Shown here in pieces: positions 21,196 to 32,200 of a stretch of DNA of 64,000 nucleotides. Made by a program: the position numbers and the translations under genes. The notes beneath the pieces were generated by a model that saw nothing but the letters and a program-made list of their open reading frames with translations, had not been told where the DNA came from and searched no databases. Within the stretch, counting starts at the first letter, position 1. Each line of letters begins with the position of its first letter. The stretch is from Aspidiotus rigidus (taxonomy: Eukaryota; Arthropoda; Insecta; Hemiptera; Diaspididae), in contig JAVHKY010000003.1 of assembly GCA_035079385.1 (NCBI GenBank), positions 11,945,501 to 12,009,500 of the forward strand. Direction: 5' to 3'.

Positions 21196-21964
21196 AATTA
21201 TAGAACTTCTATGTAAAATATAAATTGCCCCATGCTAAGCTTTTTCTGTTTAAGTTGTTCCTGTCGTAGTGGAAGTATACAAACAATTGTTTTCAACAGT
21301 ACAATTTCTTATTGAAGAAAAAAAAATATTAATAGCCTTACGATAGGTGCTTTCATTTTTTGGGGGAGAGAGGAGATTCATTGTGAAACAGAAATAATCG
21401 ACTCTGTCGAAAATATTCCTTACCAAGATACTCGCCCCTTATATGGAACAGAAAAAACGTTCAAGAATTTCAAATTGAACTTCACGGGAAAATGGAATCT
21501 TCGAAGATCTTAAATGGTTTAGGCTTCTTGTAAAACAATGATTTTCAAACAATAAATAAGTTCCGTGTACAAACCAACCTTCTATACTATTCTCTTTTTG
21601 GGGCACTTGAAAATCAATAACGCGTCGATTTCGAAAAGAAGGTATGTTGAGCCTGGGAAGTGTCATCCAAACGTGGTCTTCAATTCATTTGTATTGACAA
21701 GAGTAATGATCTGAATAAATCGTTTTATTCTTATACATAACTGAAAACATCAATAAACTAATGAGCTATTGAACTGACTTTAAAATATCGTGGTACTTAT
21801 GATTTACAAGGAAAAAAAAAACAAAAACTGAGATTAAGTGGAATGGCACTAAAAGTAGTTTAATACTTCGACAAATACACCTAGTGATGATAGGAAACGA
21901 TAGATCACGTAAACTTAATAAACAAATACTTAAAACTACGAGTGCATTATAATGCACTTCGTTA
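21196..21964. other. Stretch downstream of the HP1-like gene
   Basis: It probably holds the 3' UTR of the minus-strand HP1-like gene near its right edge. The remainder is AT-rich with no recognisable gene or repeat. Confidence 0.4.
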
Positions 21965-23645
21965 TCAGTCGTCTAAATATTTCCTGTGTTCTTCGTAGAA
22001 CTTGATGATCATCTGTGGGATCCAATACCGCGCGACTTTACTCGAGACCAAATTTGGTTCTTTTCTTCTCTTCCACTTGATCAAGAACTTCATATCATCG
22101 TCAATGTGCGTAGCCCCAATAATTTTTTCGGCCTGCCAACCTTTATCAAACTCTGTTTTCTCTGTGGGCTTGCGACTTTTTTCCTTCAATTCTTTCTCGA
22201 AGGACTCGATGAGATGAGCGCAACCCTGCAAATTCTTCATTGGTTCCCACGTATCTTGAGATTTGTCGTAACCCTCCCATTCGACTAAGTACTCCACGTC
22301 ATTATCGCTTCTCAAACGTTTACCGACCACTTTTTTGACGACATATTCGACTTCTTCAGATTCACTAAAACAGGTGAATAGACAATCACAAACTACACAC
22401 CACTAAAAACTATTATTTATGGAATTTCTAGATGGCGATTGTTAACAGTGGGAGTTAAAATTTTAGATCGACTTCATAGAATATTCATCTTTTCATGTCA
22501 CCCACCACTAAAACTAGCAGTGGCTTGATTTTCCATTAAAATCAGTTCAGATTCTTAAGATTATCAAAAATTTTGAGTACCCACTAGGTTAAAAAATAAT
22601 CAATAAAAATGAGTATTTACATTATACTCTTTACAATGTTCGTTGTTTTCAATGCGATACCTACCATTCTCCTAATGAGGGGCACCTAGACAATAAGACA
22701 GGGTAACCAGACGTACCTACTTTTTTGGAGAGAAAAAATAGAAGTACTCTTTCATTTTCTTCAATAGCAAAGATACTCTTTGTTCAACGATCAGTACTCT
22801 TTTTCGACTATTCTTACTGCAAAAGTAATCTTTTTTCCCCATTCAAAATAACTTTTTTTTCTGGTTTTGTATTATGAAATTATATTTACAGTGTTAATTC
22901 TTCTAGAGCGCATCCATAAGCTTTTTGAATCAAGCCTTCAATGGCTAGCTCAATATCTAGGTCTTACAAAATTCCAACTCGGTATAAAATTAAATATTTA
23001 GCTTTACGGATTTTATGGCAAGCGATGAAATGAAATGTCAAGGAAAATTTAGTGAAAAATACGATCACCTTTCCCATCCATTTTGCTCTTTTCTAAAATT
23101 TGTATCGAAAGCATTTTCATTACGAAACCAACACAACAGAAATTATAATTATCAACGTACTCTTTTTCCTTTTCTGGTTCTTGTTCAGCGATGAATTTTG
23201 GCGTTTTCTTTTTCGAATTACTTCCGTTCGCCGATGAAGTCCGTTTTCTTTTACGTTTACATCGCAGTTCGTAATCCTCGATCAAATCGTCGCAGTCGGG
23301 AGATAGATGAGAAATTGGTTCCCAAGTATTATACTTAGAATCCCAATTAAGCCATTTGACCGAATACTGTAACTTCTTCTGAAAGTGTCGTTTGCCAACA
23401 ATACGCTCGGCGTAATAAGTGCTACGAGAAATCGATATTTTCACAAAAATTAGACGATAGAAGATGGGCTGAGTAATTGTGCCTAAAATTATCTTGGGTG
23501 AGTTCCGTGCAGTGTTTTAAAGAAAAAATCAAGTCTACGAAAGATATAGGTGATGACATAATATTCATTGATGAAAAGATATTGGTACTCACTCACTCAT
23601 CTGATTCCTTTTTGATGGAAGCTCCTTATCCAATTGGGACATCAT
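21965..23645 (-). CDS. HP1-like protein with two chromodomains and a chromo shadow domain
   Basis: Three exons: 23593-23645, 23161-23421 and 21965-22364. They total 714 nt (237 residues plus stop), all phases fit and all junctions are GT-AG. Chromodomain 1 covers about residues 19-70 (TYYAERIVGKR, SVKWLNWDSKYNTWEP). A basic then acidic linker follows. Chromodomain 2 is at about 111-165 (EYVVKKVVGKR, YLVEWEGYDKSQDTWEP). After a hinge of only about 12 residues comes the chromo shadow domain, about 177-235 (FDKGWQAEKIIGATH, IPQMIIKFYEEH). Aromatic cage positions are filled in both chromodomains (Y, W and W in the first; Y, W and Y in the second), so both could bind methylated lysine. HP1 proteins bind H3K9me and dimerise through the shadow domain; they normally have a single chromodomain. 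The tryptophan near the end of the HP1 shadow domain (TWH in HP1) is replaced by tyrosine (KYL). A likely acceptor (TTTTCCAG) directly before the start codon suggests an untranslated upstream exon. Confidence 0.88.
22365..23160 (-). other. Long intron of the HP1-like gene
   Basis: This 796-bp intron separates the two chromodomains. It contains a stretch (22700-22830) with repeated AGTACTCTTT words and a possible single hAT-like end (CAGGGTAACCAG at about 22699). No matching second end was found. Confidence 0.4.
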
Positions 23646-23998
23646 TCTGGAAAACGGGAAAAAAAAAAAAAAAAAATGTTAAAGAAAACTTCGGTTTTTC
23701 GCCGGTAGCTCGTTATCGTACGTTTAATGGTGCAATTACATATCGCATCATCAGCTGTTCATATAATATAAGTACTCAATCGCAGAAGAAGAGTTTCGAA
23801 AACTGAGTATTTTGTGAAAAGCGTGGTGAAAAGATTCAAAGGCACCCCGAAAGTACCATTTCTATTACAAAACCCGAGAGTGGGAACGAGATTGCTTCGT
23901 GGAAAATGTTTAAATGTTGAGCAAGCTACAACGTCAAACTGCTGATCGTCATCCTTATCATTACAATATTCAGTTCACGTGGTTTCACGTGCGTTCTT

Positions 23999-24152
23999 AC
24001 AGCATGCTGCTCTGCCGTACAAAATAGAATCGACGTATCTGCAAATCAACCATGAGCGAAAGAGGTATTTTTGGTGGAGTTTAAGAACCTCTTTTTCGCA
24101 GATCGTAGATATGTAGATATGTCCGTTCTACTTTGTACGGCAGTGCTGCTGT
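23999..24152. repeat. Imperfect palindrome of about 150 bp
   Basis: The left side (ACAGCATGCTGCTCTGCCGTAC...) pairs with the right side (...GTACGGCAGTGCTGCTGT) over about 65 bases with scattered mismatches, including GAAAGAGG/CCTCTTTTTC near the centre. No target duplication is evident. It is a miniature foldback or a decayed MITE. Confidence 0.6.
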
Positions 24153-24263
24153 GCGAATCCCGTGAAAGGCTGCTAAGGCCGGAATAGCACACTGCACGAT
24201 GTCACAACGTTGCTTTTTGAAACAACTAAACAGACACAGACTAATTTTCTAAATAAAAACAAT

Positions 24264-24550
24264 CAAAGCCTCCTATAGTTAGAAGCCATGAACGTAAGAT
24301 TGGCAACTGCACAACCGTGGGCCGACTTTTACATTGCTCTTATGGGGAGAAACTCTTTGAGCGTCTGTTTCTTAAGAAAATATTAAGTTTTTGAAAAAAT
24401 CGAAAAGAACAAAAGTTGTAGCTTGTGAAATTTCCTTTGAATAAGGGTCAACTCGATTTTTTCATGAGAGAGGTGTTTTACATGTAAATGCGTGGGCCGA
24501 ATGCGGTGTTGCCTTTCTACGTTCATGGCTTCTAACTATAGGAGGCTTTG
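24264..24550. mobile_element. MITE with 33-bp perfect inverted repeats and 7-bp TSD
   Basis: The 33 bp at 24264-24296 are the exact reverse complement of 24518-24550, starting CAAAGCCTCC. The pairing continues imperfectly inward (GGCAAC, GTGGGCCGA). AAACAAT stands directly outside both ends (24257-24263 and 24551-24557). The length is 287 bp with no coding region. The TSD length matches the element at 4647, although the end sequence differs. Confidence 0.9.
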
Positions 24551-24819
24551 AAACAATCAATAATAGTTATTTATTATACAAGGTCCTAAACCGAGTGACT
24601 TATCACAAGCTGGTGGACCGTGTATAATACAAAATTTTTTTTTTATACGTTCAAATTACATGCAATTTACGTGCAAATTTTGTACCCAGGATATAACCCG
24701 TAACTTGAACCTGTGGCTAAACCAGCCAGTTTATCTACCAAAAATGGCTACCTGTGACTAAAACATCTAGTTTACCTACTTAAACCTACTGGTCCGCCCC
24801 GTGACTAAAATGGCTAGTT

Positions 24820-24958
24820 GAACCGCGTTATGCAAAAGCCGTCCAAGCGACATTTCATCGTTTTGGGGAAGAGACCTTTAAATGCATTATGACAGTGTAC
24901 CCGGTCGCCAGATTTAAAAAAATAATGTCGCTTGGACGGCTTTTGCATAACGCGGTTC
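24820..24958. mobile_element. 139-bp mini-element with 34-bp perfect inverted repeats
   Basis: Positions 24820-24853 are the exact reverse complement of 24925-24958, starting GAACCGCGTT. AGTT flanks both ends (24816-24819 and 24959-24962). The 4-bp duplication and GA start recall the GAGGAC elements. Around it the words GTGACTAAAA and AGTTTACCTA recur in the host DNA. Confidence 0.85.
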
Positions 24959-24962
24959 AGTT

Positions 24963-26056
24963 TACCTATCAAAAACAGCTGATTAATTGCCAGTTTTACC
25001 AGCATGTATAAAAAAAAAAATTTAAAAATTCTGAACTTTTTTTAGGCAACATTCTATGTGTGCAACGAATGAGAGAATTCTATTGCTCGCCTACAAATCT
25101 ACAATGTTGAATTAGATAGGTACTATAAAAAGAAACAATAATACAGGTAACTCCTCCTATCTAATCCTATCTAAAATATTGAGCGCTTTTGGTCACACAA
25201 TGCAGCGGTTTGGATGAATGGATGATGATTTTGTGTCATAACACTCATCACCGTAACTTGTAAGGCGCTAATCACCATAGTTGGGTTGTTGATGAAGCAC
25301 CCAACTCCCTGCAAACAATATACACAAATTCACAGTCGCATCTGTAGTTGGTTCCATCCCTTGTCGCTATAGTTGGTTGAGACTACAAAATTGAAGAGTT
25401 TCCGGTATTATTGTTTATAGTATTTTGGTTAAATTAACATACATCCAAATCAACAATCAGGTAAGCTGTATTAAGATAATGAAAGGAGTATCATGTCTTC
25501 CTGATTGTTCATTTGTATAAACATCAATCCAACTTTGTACGGTCAATTGGAAGATTGGAACCCTTCTTCCTTATAAATAAGTGATAAATCAAATTTGCTG
25601 TTTGCTATTGTTTCTGCTGAATTTTGATTCACGCAGGTTTGTCTGCAGTATTATGAGAATTCTCCATTATTTTTCCATTTTTCAGAATGAAAGGAAAATA
25701 TGGAAATGATTGATTTTGATTCAATATAAAAATTCAGTGTAATTCAAACTTTAAAAATTGAATCATGGTACTTGTATTTACTAGAAAAAAATCTAACCTA
25801 CATTCTTTGCATAATCCTTGGAAAGATTGTGGTTTTAAAAGTTTGACCAAAAAGTTATTTGTAAAACAGTCATCTTGTTATTTATTCTTTGCCCTATGCA
25901 AATTTGTTTTTTTCATTATTTTTGTTTTTGTCGATGCATAATAGGTACCTACCTGCAAAACATGCTGCCGTTCAAAATGTATAATATAATGGTATATCCT
26001 AATCAACAATTGGACAAACTGTAGCTTTTGAGCAATTGGTTCAAACGTGTGAATCT
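24963..26056. other. Gene-free stretch
   Basis: AT-rich with no coding region. A loosely repeated word of the type CACCATAGTTGGGTTG / CGCTATAGTTGG occurs near 25272-25380. Nothing else is recognisable. Confidence 0.45.
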
Positions 26057-26431
26057 CAGGGCTTGCACAATAACAGTTATTTTTCGGTTAACTGTTATAA
26101 CCGAAATGAAAATATCAATTTTGACCGATTGACCATTAACCGTTATAATTGACATCGATCTTGACCGATTGACCGTTAACCGTTATTTTTTCCGGTTATA
26201 ACTGTTATTTGACCAAAAATTCTAGGTCTTCTAAGAACGTTGACCGAAAATTTTAGGACTTCGACCAAAATATTTTTCAACATTTAACAGTTATTGGTCA
26301 AAATACAGCTTGACCGATAACCGATAACCGAAAAAATTGGGAGGATCATTTTGACCGATAACCGATAACCAAAAAAATTTGTGAGGTCATTTGACCGATA
26401 ACCGTTAAAAAAATTTCGGTCGCAAGCCCTG
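26057..26431. mobile_element. hAT-type MITE with perfect 8-bp TSD
   Basis: The ends are CAGGGCTTGC and GCAAGCCCTG. GTGAATCT flanks both ends exactly (26049-26056 and 26432-26439), a perfect 8-bp hAT-type duplication. The interior is filled with the words TTGACCGATT, AACCGTTA and ACCGATAACCG in both orientations, probably subterminal transposase-binding repeats. The length is 375 bp and it is non-coding. The intact duplication suggests a fairly recent insertion. Confidence 0.92.
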
Positions 26432-26439
26432 GTGAATCT

Positions 26440-29284
26440 TGATAGCAAATCACTATTCTACTAGTGGACTATATTTTTTTACTACCCACATTTCTGATAA
26501 CAGAACTCACCTTACCCTTAGACCATTAAGATATCTACATAATCTATATCAATTTATTGATAGAAGTGATACATTGAAGCTTGTATTTTAAAAACTTATA
26601 AGACGGGTCACGCAAGACATTGATGACATCATCAATGACCTTGACCTACTTGATGTAAGCACTTGGAAAAATTTTTTAATAGGGACTAAGGATTTTTTTT
26701 TTTTTTTCTTTTTTGAGGACAAGGGTCCAGAAGAACTTTTGGAACCAGATCAACAAAAAATATTAGTTGGAGAATGAAAATTTTCGAACATTTTCAAAAC
26801 ATATGTATTCAAGTAAGAAGTTTCTCTTGGATCTTCAACTCCCTTTGATGAAACACTTTTGTTTATATGTACCTATACAGGTGATGAAAGAAATTATCAT
26901 TACTTGTGATAAATGTTTTGCATTTGGCTCAATTTGGGCAAGCTTATTTCTTAAGCCAATGAAGAATGTATGACGCCCATCCAAAGATAATAACAACATG
27001 GAGTGAAACACATTTTTTAGAAAGTATTAGAAAAATGTAATTTATAAAATAAAAAAACCCCGACCATACAGATAACCCCCAAAAAAATAAAACAAATAAC
27101 ATAACTAGAAAAATATGAAAATATTCAGACAAATTAAGGCAATTGATACACCGGTAACGTACAAATAATAAAACATGGTTTGAAAATATTACCCACAAAT
27201 CAGAGAGATCAGAAGAATGGTAAGATTATTGTAGTCGATGAAAATTACAAAAGAAGTACAAAATATTATGTAAGTTGAATTAGTTGACAAGACTGTATCA
27301 CAGTTATTTCAAACATTTTTTTTTTTCTCTGTCTCAAAGTGCATCATCCAAGATCAAAAACTTCGTACTATCAAACTATATTTGTTGATTGTATTGCGAG
27401 GAAAAATCTCATTTTGTACTCTTATTAATTTAGATTTGAATAATTTCACCTCATTTGATAATCTTGAGATTTTGTCGGTAAATTTGTTCTCGTATTTTGT
27501 AAATCAAGTTTACTTTTCAATTTGTCTCTTCCGATACATTCAATTTTCATAAATCTCTTCGAACTAAAAATAATTTTTATTACTCGAATAAACAACCCTT
27601 ATTTGGTTGTCACTAATTCTGTTCTCTTTCTCTGATCACTCACCGCTGCAACCTGTCACATCAATATTATACACAATGATTTTAGAACGAGCCCCTCCGA
27701 GAAGTATGATAAGACTCTCATTGATGAATATTACACGTTACTAAAATCGGTCGAGACAAATTATGAGGACACTAAAAATATCGATCCTCATACTCACATC
27801 AAATTATTTAAAAATTTAAGCATTCAAATTGTTTGTTATTTCTACCTTAATGATAAGATTAAAATAGATCCAAAATTAGCATAGCTCTTGACAAGTGCTC
27901 ACACACATGATGTAACATGAAGTCAATTCTTCACGTACTATTAGGTGTTTCAACAAAACTTAAAATTTACTCATCATTGTGAGTTATATTATTTGTACGT
28001 TTTATGCTGTATCTTTGTAAAGGTGTGTGTTCGGCTACTTCTCTCAGATCATGTATTTTGTAAATAAAGTTTACTTTTTAATCAGTCTCTTCCGACTCAC
28101 TCAATTTTTGCAGGTCCACTCGAACTTATTGTACGTTAATCGGTAATTTATACTTGAATGTACAACTCTCCGATAGTTCTTGTCACTATTTCTGTTTTGT
28201 TTCTCCGTTATCATTCACAGCTGCAACCTGTCACACCAATATTTGCGATCCTCTGACTAGGATAGCAAACGTGACCCTTATGGAATGGGAAGTATGATGC
28301 AGACTCTCATCAATGGATATTACCTGTTACGAGAATCGACAGAGAGGAACTACGTAAACATTAAAAACTCGATTCTCCTGTTCAATGAAAATTCTTTTAA
28401 AAATATACGAATTCAAATTTTTTGTTATTTCTTACATTATGAATACTGGAACTGATACGAATAGAATTAATGATTTACAATACAACAACAAATTACGATG
28501 CAATATTATCAATTGATCATAGAAAGAGGATTTTTGACGGAAATTCGATTCAATAACTGTCACGAAATAAGTCCCATTAACACAGCTAGCAAATAAATCA
28601 TTTTTATCACCGACTTAAATGTCGAAAATATTTTTCCGGCCGAGTATTTTTCGAACTCGCAATGTTAAAAAAACATTATCATTAAAAAGAAAATTCTTTT
28701 CGAATAATTAGTTGAGTCGAAATCAGTAAGGAATGAAGCTTTCATTCTTTGAAAACAAAAATTTCAGATTATAGATTGAAATCTGTCGAGAATGAACTAA
28801 AGTAAATATTTCTCAAATGTACGCATTTCTTTTGCTCAAAAGTAATGTCTTTGTATAAAATAAAGTATAAATCAAATATAATCACACTCGTCTGAGTGAT
28901 AACGAAACATAAGAAACACACAAACACCAAATCACAATAAATTGTACTGTAGGTAAAAAAGAAGTTCTGGAATTTGGTAGGAATACAAATTGAAATCAAA
29001 TAACTTTAAATTTAAAATGAAAATGAATTAAGATCCTAAAATATAATAATAAAAAAAAAAATCATATAAATAACACCCCTTCGTTATCGCCCACACCCAT
29101 TCTAAATCATTCAGGACAGTATTTACTGTCAATCATTCAGCTTATGGCGTCATCAGGAGGTCACAGTCACTAGGGATCGAGGGCTAGGTCTTGCCTCATT
29201 TTCTTTTTCAGTGTTGGACTTTGGCTGAAAGGGGTGTGTTTGAACAAATTGCACATTCAGGCTGACTGAAGAAAACAAACTCAC
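26440..29284. other. Gene-free stretch between the hAT MITE and the Armitage-like gene
   Basis: No gene is recognised. The right end should include the 3' UTR of the Armitage-like gene, whose stop codon is at 29285-29287 on the minus strand. The middle holds a diverged duplication listed separately. T runs occur near 26694 and 27319. Confidence 0.45.
27492..28432. repeat. Diverged direct duplication, two copies about 560 bp apart
   Basis: Copy A (27492-27843) and copy B (28052-28432) run in the same direction and share many blocks in the same order. These are GTATTTTGTAAAT, TTTACTTTTTAAT-like, GTCTCTTCCGA, GCTGCAACCTGTCACA, GAAGTATGAT with GACTCTCAT, GAATATTAC and TTTTGTTATTTCT. Neither copy has a useful reading frame. 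They could be duplicated non-coding RNA genes, duplicated regulatory DNA or decayed TE copies. Confidence 0.6.
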
Positions 29285-32200
29285 TCAATTCATAAGTTCA
29301 CTCGGTAAATCGCATCCGACGTAATTCTTCCCCTTGACGCACATCTTGATGAGCGCCCTCCACTTCGGATCACGACTCAGTAAATGCGGATTACCGACGA
29401 TTATTAACATCGATCGAGCACGACTAATGGCAACGTTCAACCGTGGTTGGCTGCTCACGAAACCAAGTGAATGTCGGAGATCCCGATCCACCAGTTGATG
29501 ATTACTTCGCACAGTTGATATTATGATGACATTCCTCTCTTGTCCTTGGAATTCTTCCACTGTGCCCACTTTCGGCACTTCCAATTCGCACAATCGCAAC
29601 AATTCGCGTAGCTTAAATACCTGCGAGTACATTATTGATAATATGGAGCAACGAAGACAAATAATATGAAAATTTTCATCTCAACATAATTATGCGGAAC
29701 GGCAGACGAATAGAAAATAAGAATGCAAACCTGTTTTTGGTACGGAGTCACAATACCGATATCTTCACTCTTCAAACCTTCCCGGTATAAATCCGATACG
29801 TAGCGCACAACGCGCGTAATTTCATGATTGTTGTACCAAGATGGGCTGTCTTCGTCTTGCATATCGGTGCCCTTTACACCGTGAAAGATCACCTCGCTCA
29901 CTTCGTGGTCTTGATCTTCCCGCAAACTGTTTTTTATTTTATTCAACAAATCCTTCTCTTTACTACACGTAGAACAAACCTGAAATAAATTACGCATTTG
30001 TAAAAGTTGATCTATTCTTCCAAAATTTCAAGTAGCTGGGGTAGACCAAGCTCAAAATATTTACCGTCGGTATCAATTCTCGTTTATAGAAAAGAGTGCT
30101 GTAAAGATCTAATATGTTTGGTAACGATCGGTAGTTGTATAGGAGGCGTGTTACTAGGCGTGGATCGTAACCATTTGTTTCCGGGTAACCTTCTGGATCG
30201 TGACCGTACGGGAAGCACAGGAACAATCTGCTCAGTAGAGACTGATCAAGGCCGAAAGTAAGGGCCTCTCTGGAGTTTATCACGGGACCTAACTGGAGTG
30301 GATCACCAGCCAGAATTGCCTGTCCATTTTCATTGTTCAAAAATGCTGCAAATGACAAATAGAATCAATGACACAATTTTGAACTCCCGCAGCAAACCCT
30401 ACTAATCTGCTTACCCAATGGGATCATGATATCTGGTTCAGAGGATTGACCAGCTTCGTCTACAATGATATGGGTGAAGTGATTCTTGGGAAAGCCCATT
30501 GTATAAAGCACACCCAAAGACACACATGTGCCGACAGTAATTCTATGGCGACCAATCACTTCTCGGGAGGAATACTTCACACCTGAAAATTACGTCAGCA
30601 ACGTTAAAAATAATATAGATTAGTAGATAAACATCATTTGGAATCTAATACACGGTACCATCTTCGTCGTAAGATATTTTGGATGGATTTTTATCGAGGG
30701 ATTTTGTATCCAAACAAGTGCAGTAGGGTTTTAGGGTCGGCGACATCCTGTTCTCCACCATGTAGTTATAACCGACTAACCGAACTAAATCTCCGGCTTT
30801 AAGAAGATTCCAACTCAGCAATCGTTCACACAATAAATCCGCCGATGAATTCGACGGCGTGGCGATCAAAATTCTACAACGATAAACGATTCATTACTTG
30901 GATATGGCTTTTGAAACACGATTATTCATTCCTCAAATACGAACTCACCTACTATCCGGAATGAGAAACATAATTTGCAATACAGTCTCCACGACTGTTA
31001 TCGTCTTCCCGGTTCCAGGTGGACCGTGTATGATGTAAGGGAGGGGTCGGGCCTCACCTTTGAGAATATTTCGAATAGCCGAACGTTGATACTTATTCAA
31101 GACAGGATTCACCCATTTTACAATCACGTCCGGACATTGCATTTTGGTTCTTGTATTAGCTTTCGGTGGAGTTGTTTTAGTCCCATTCTCTGGGCGACGA
31201 CGATTTTCTTCTTCCCACCGAATACTTTTATTATGGTCAGGGCGTTTCAAAAGACCGTAACCGTGTTCCGGAGACGTAATTTCATTTTCTGTCTGTTCTT
31301 CAGCATCACTGTCATCCGTTTCAGAATCGCCGAGACTAGCCAACGTTACCGTTTTTCTGGCTCTTACTTTACGTCGATTTCGGATTAATTTCTTTGATGG
31401 TAATGATTTAGAAACCGGGTTTTCCTCGGAAACAGACGATTCGCAAACGTGCTTCTCTTCCGGGACATCTGCAGGGTATTCACCCACAATATTAACTTGA
31501 TACGGCTTCAACGTACCCAGCGCTTTTGGGAAAAGCCACATTTTCCCTAGCCATTTGTACACTTCATTCACCGCTTGATGAGCGCGCCTCACTGCCGTAC
31601 GACTGTGTACGAAAGTTACGCTCATCGATTTACCATCGTACTGATTCTGAAACGTCTCGCCAAATTTCAATTTGATTGAATGAGCCATTACCCTATGAAT
31701 GTACCCTTCATAAGACACAGCATCTACAAAAGACGTTGAACAATCGCAAATTATTTCTTTCCAATGGCACATCTAAATACTTGAAAGTTCAACACGTATT
31801 CATATTTTCTTAATAAAATTGGAGGACACACAACAAAAAGCTAAGTATTACGAAATTATATAATTCAGGAACGGATCCATGACAGAGGGGGAGGGAACTT
31901 GCATTCGGCTTCTCTTTGTTAGAAAATTCGAATTACGTAATTTTTTTCCGAATTCATTCCTGCATTTAAATTAGGAATAAGAGTAGTTGGGACGTGTGCA
32001 GAAGAGATAAACCATGAGAAAAGGAAGCGATTTGGCAATCAATTCCAACAAAAACGAAAACTAACCACTTTTCTGATCTAAGGCGCATGGAGAGGCGATT
32101 AGTTTATCGCCGACGACTAACGATGGTCTACTCTCTGATAAATTCGGAATTTCCATAACCAAGAATTCTCCATGTCGGGAGAAACTAACTTGGTCGCGAT

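Noticed and set aside
22690..22860. Possible hAT element in the HP1-like intron (CAGGGTAACCAG end)
   Set aside because: Only one end is visible, and no matching inverted end or target duplication was found within the intron.
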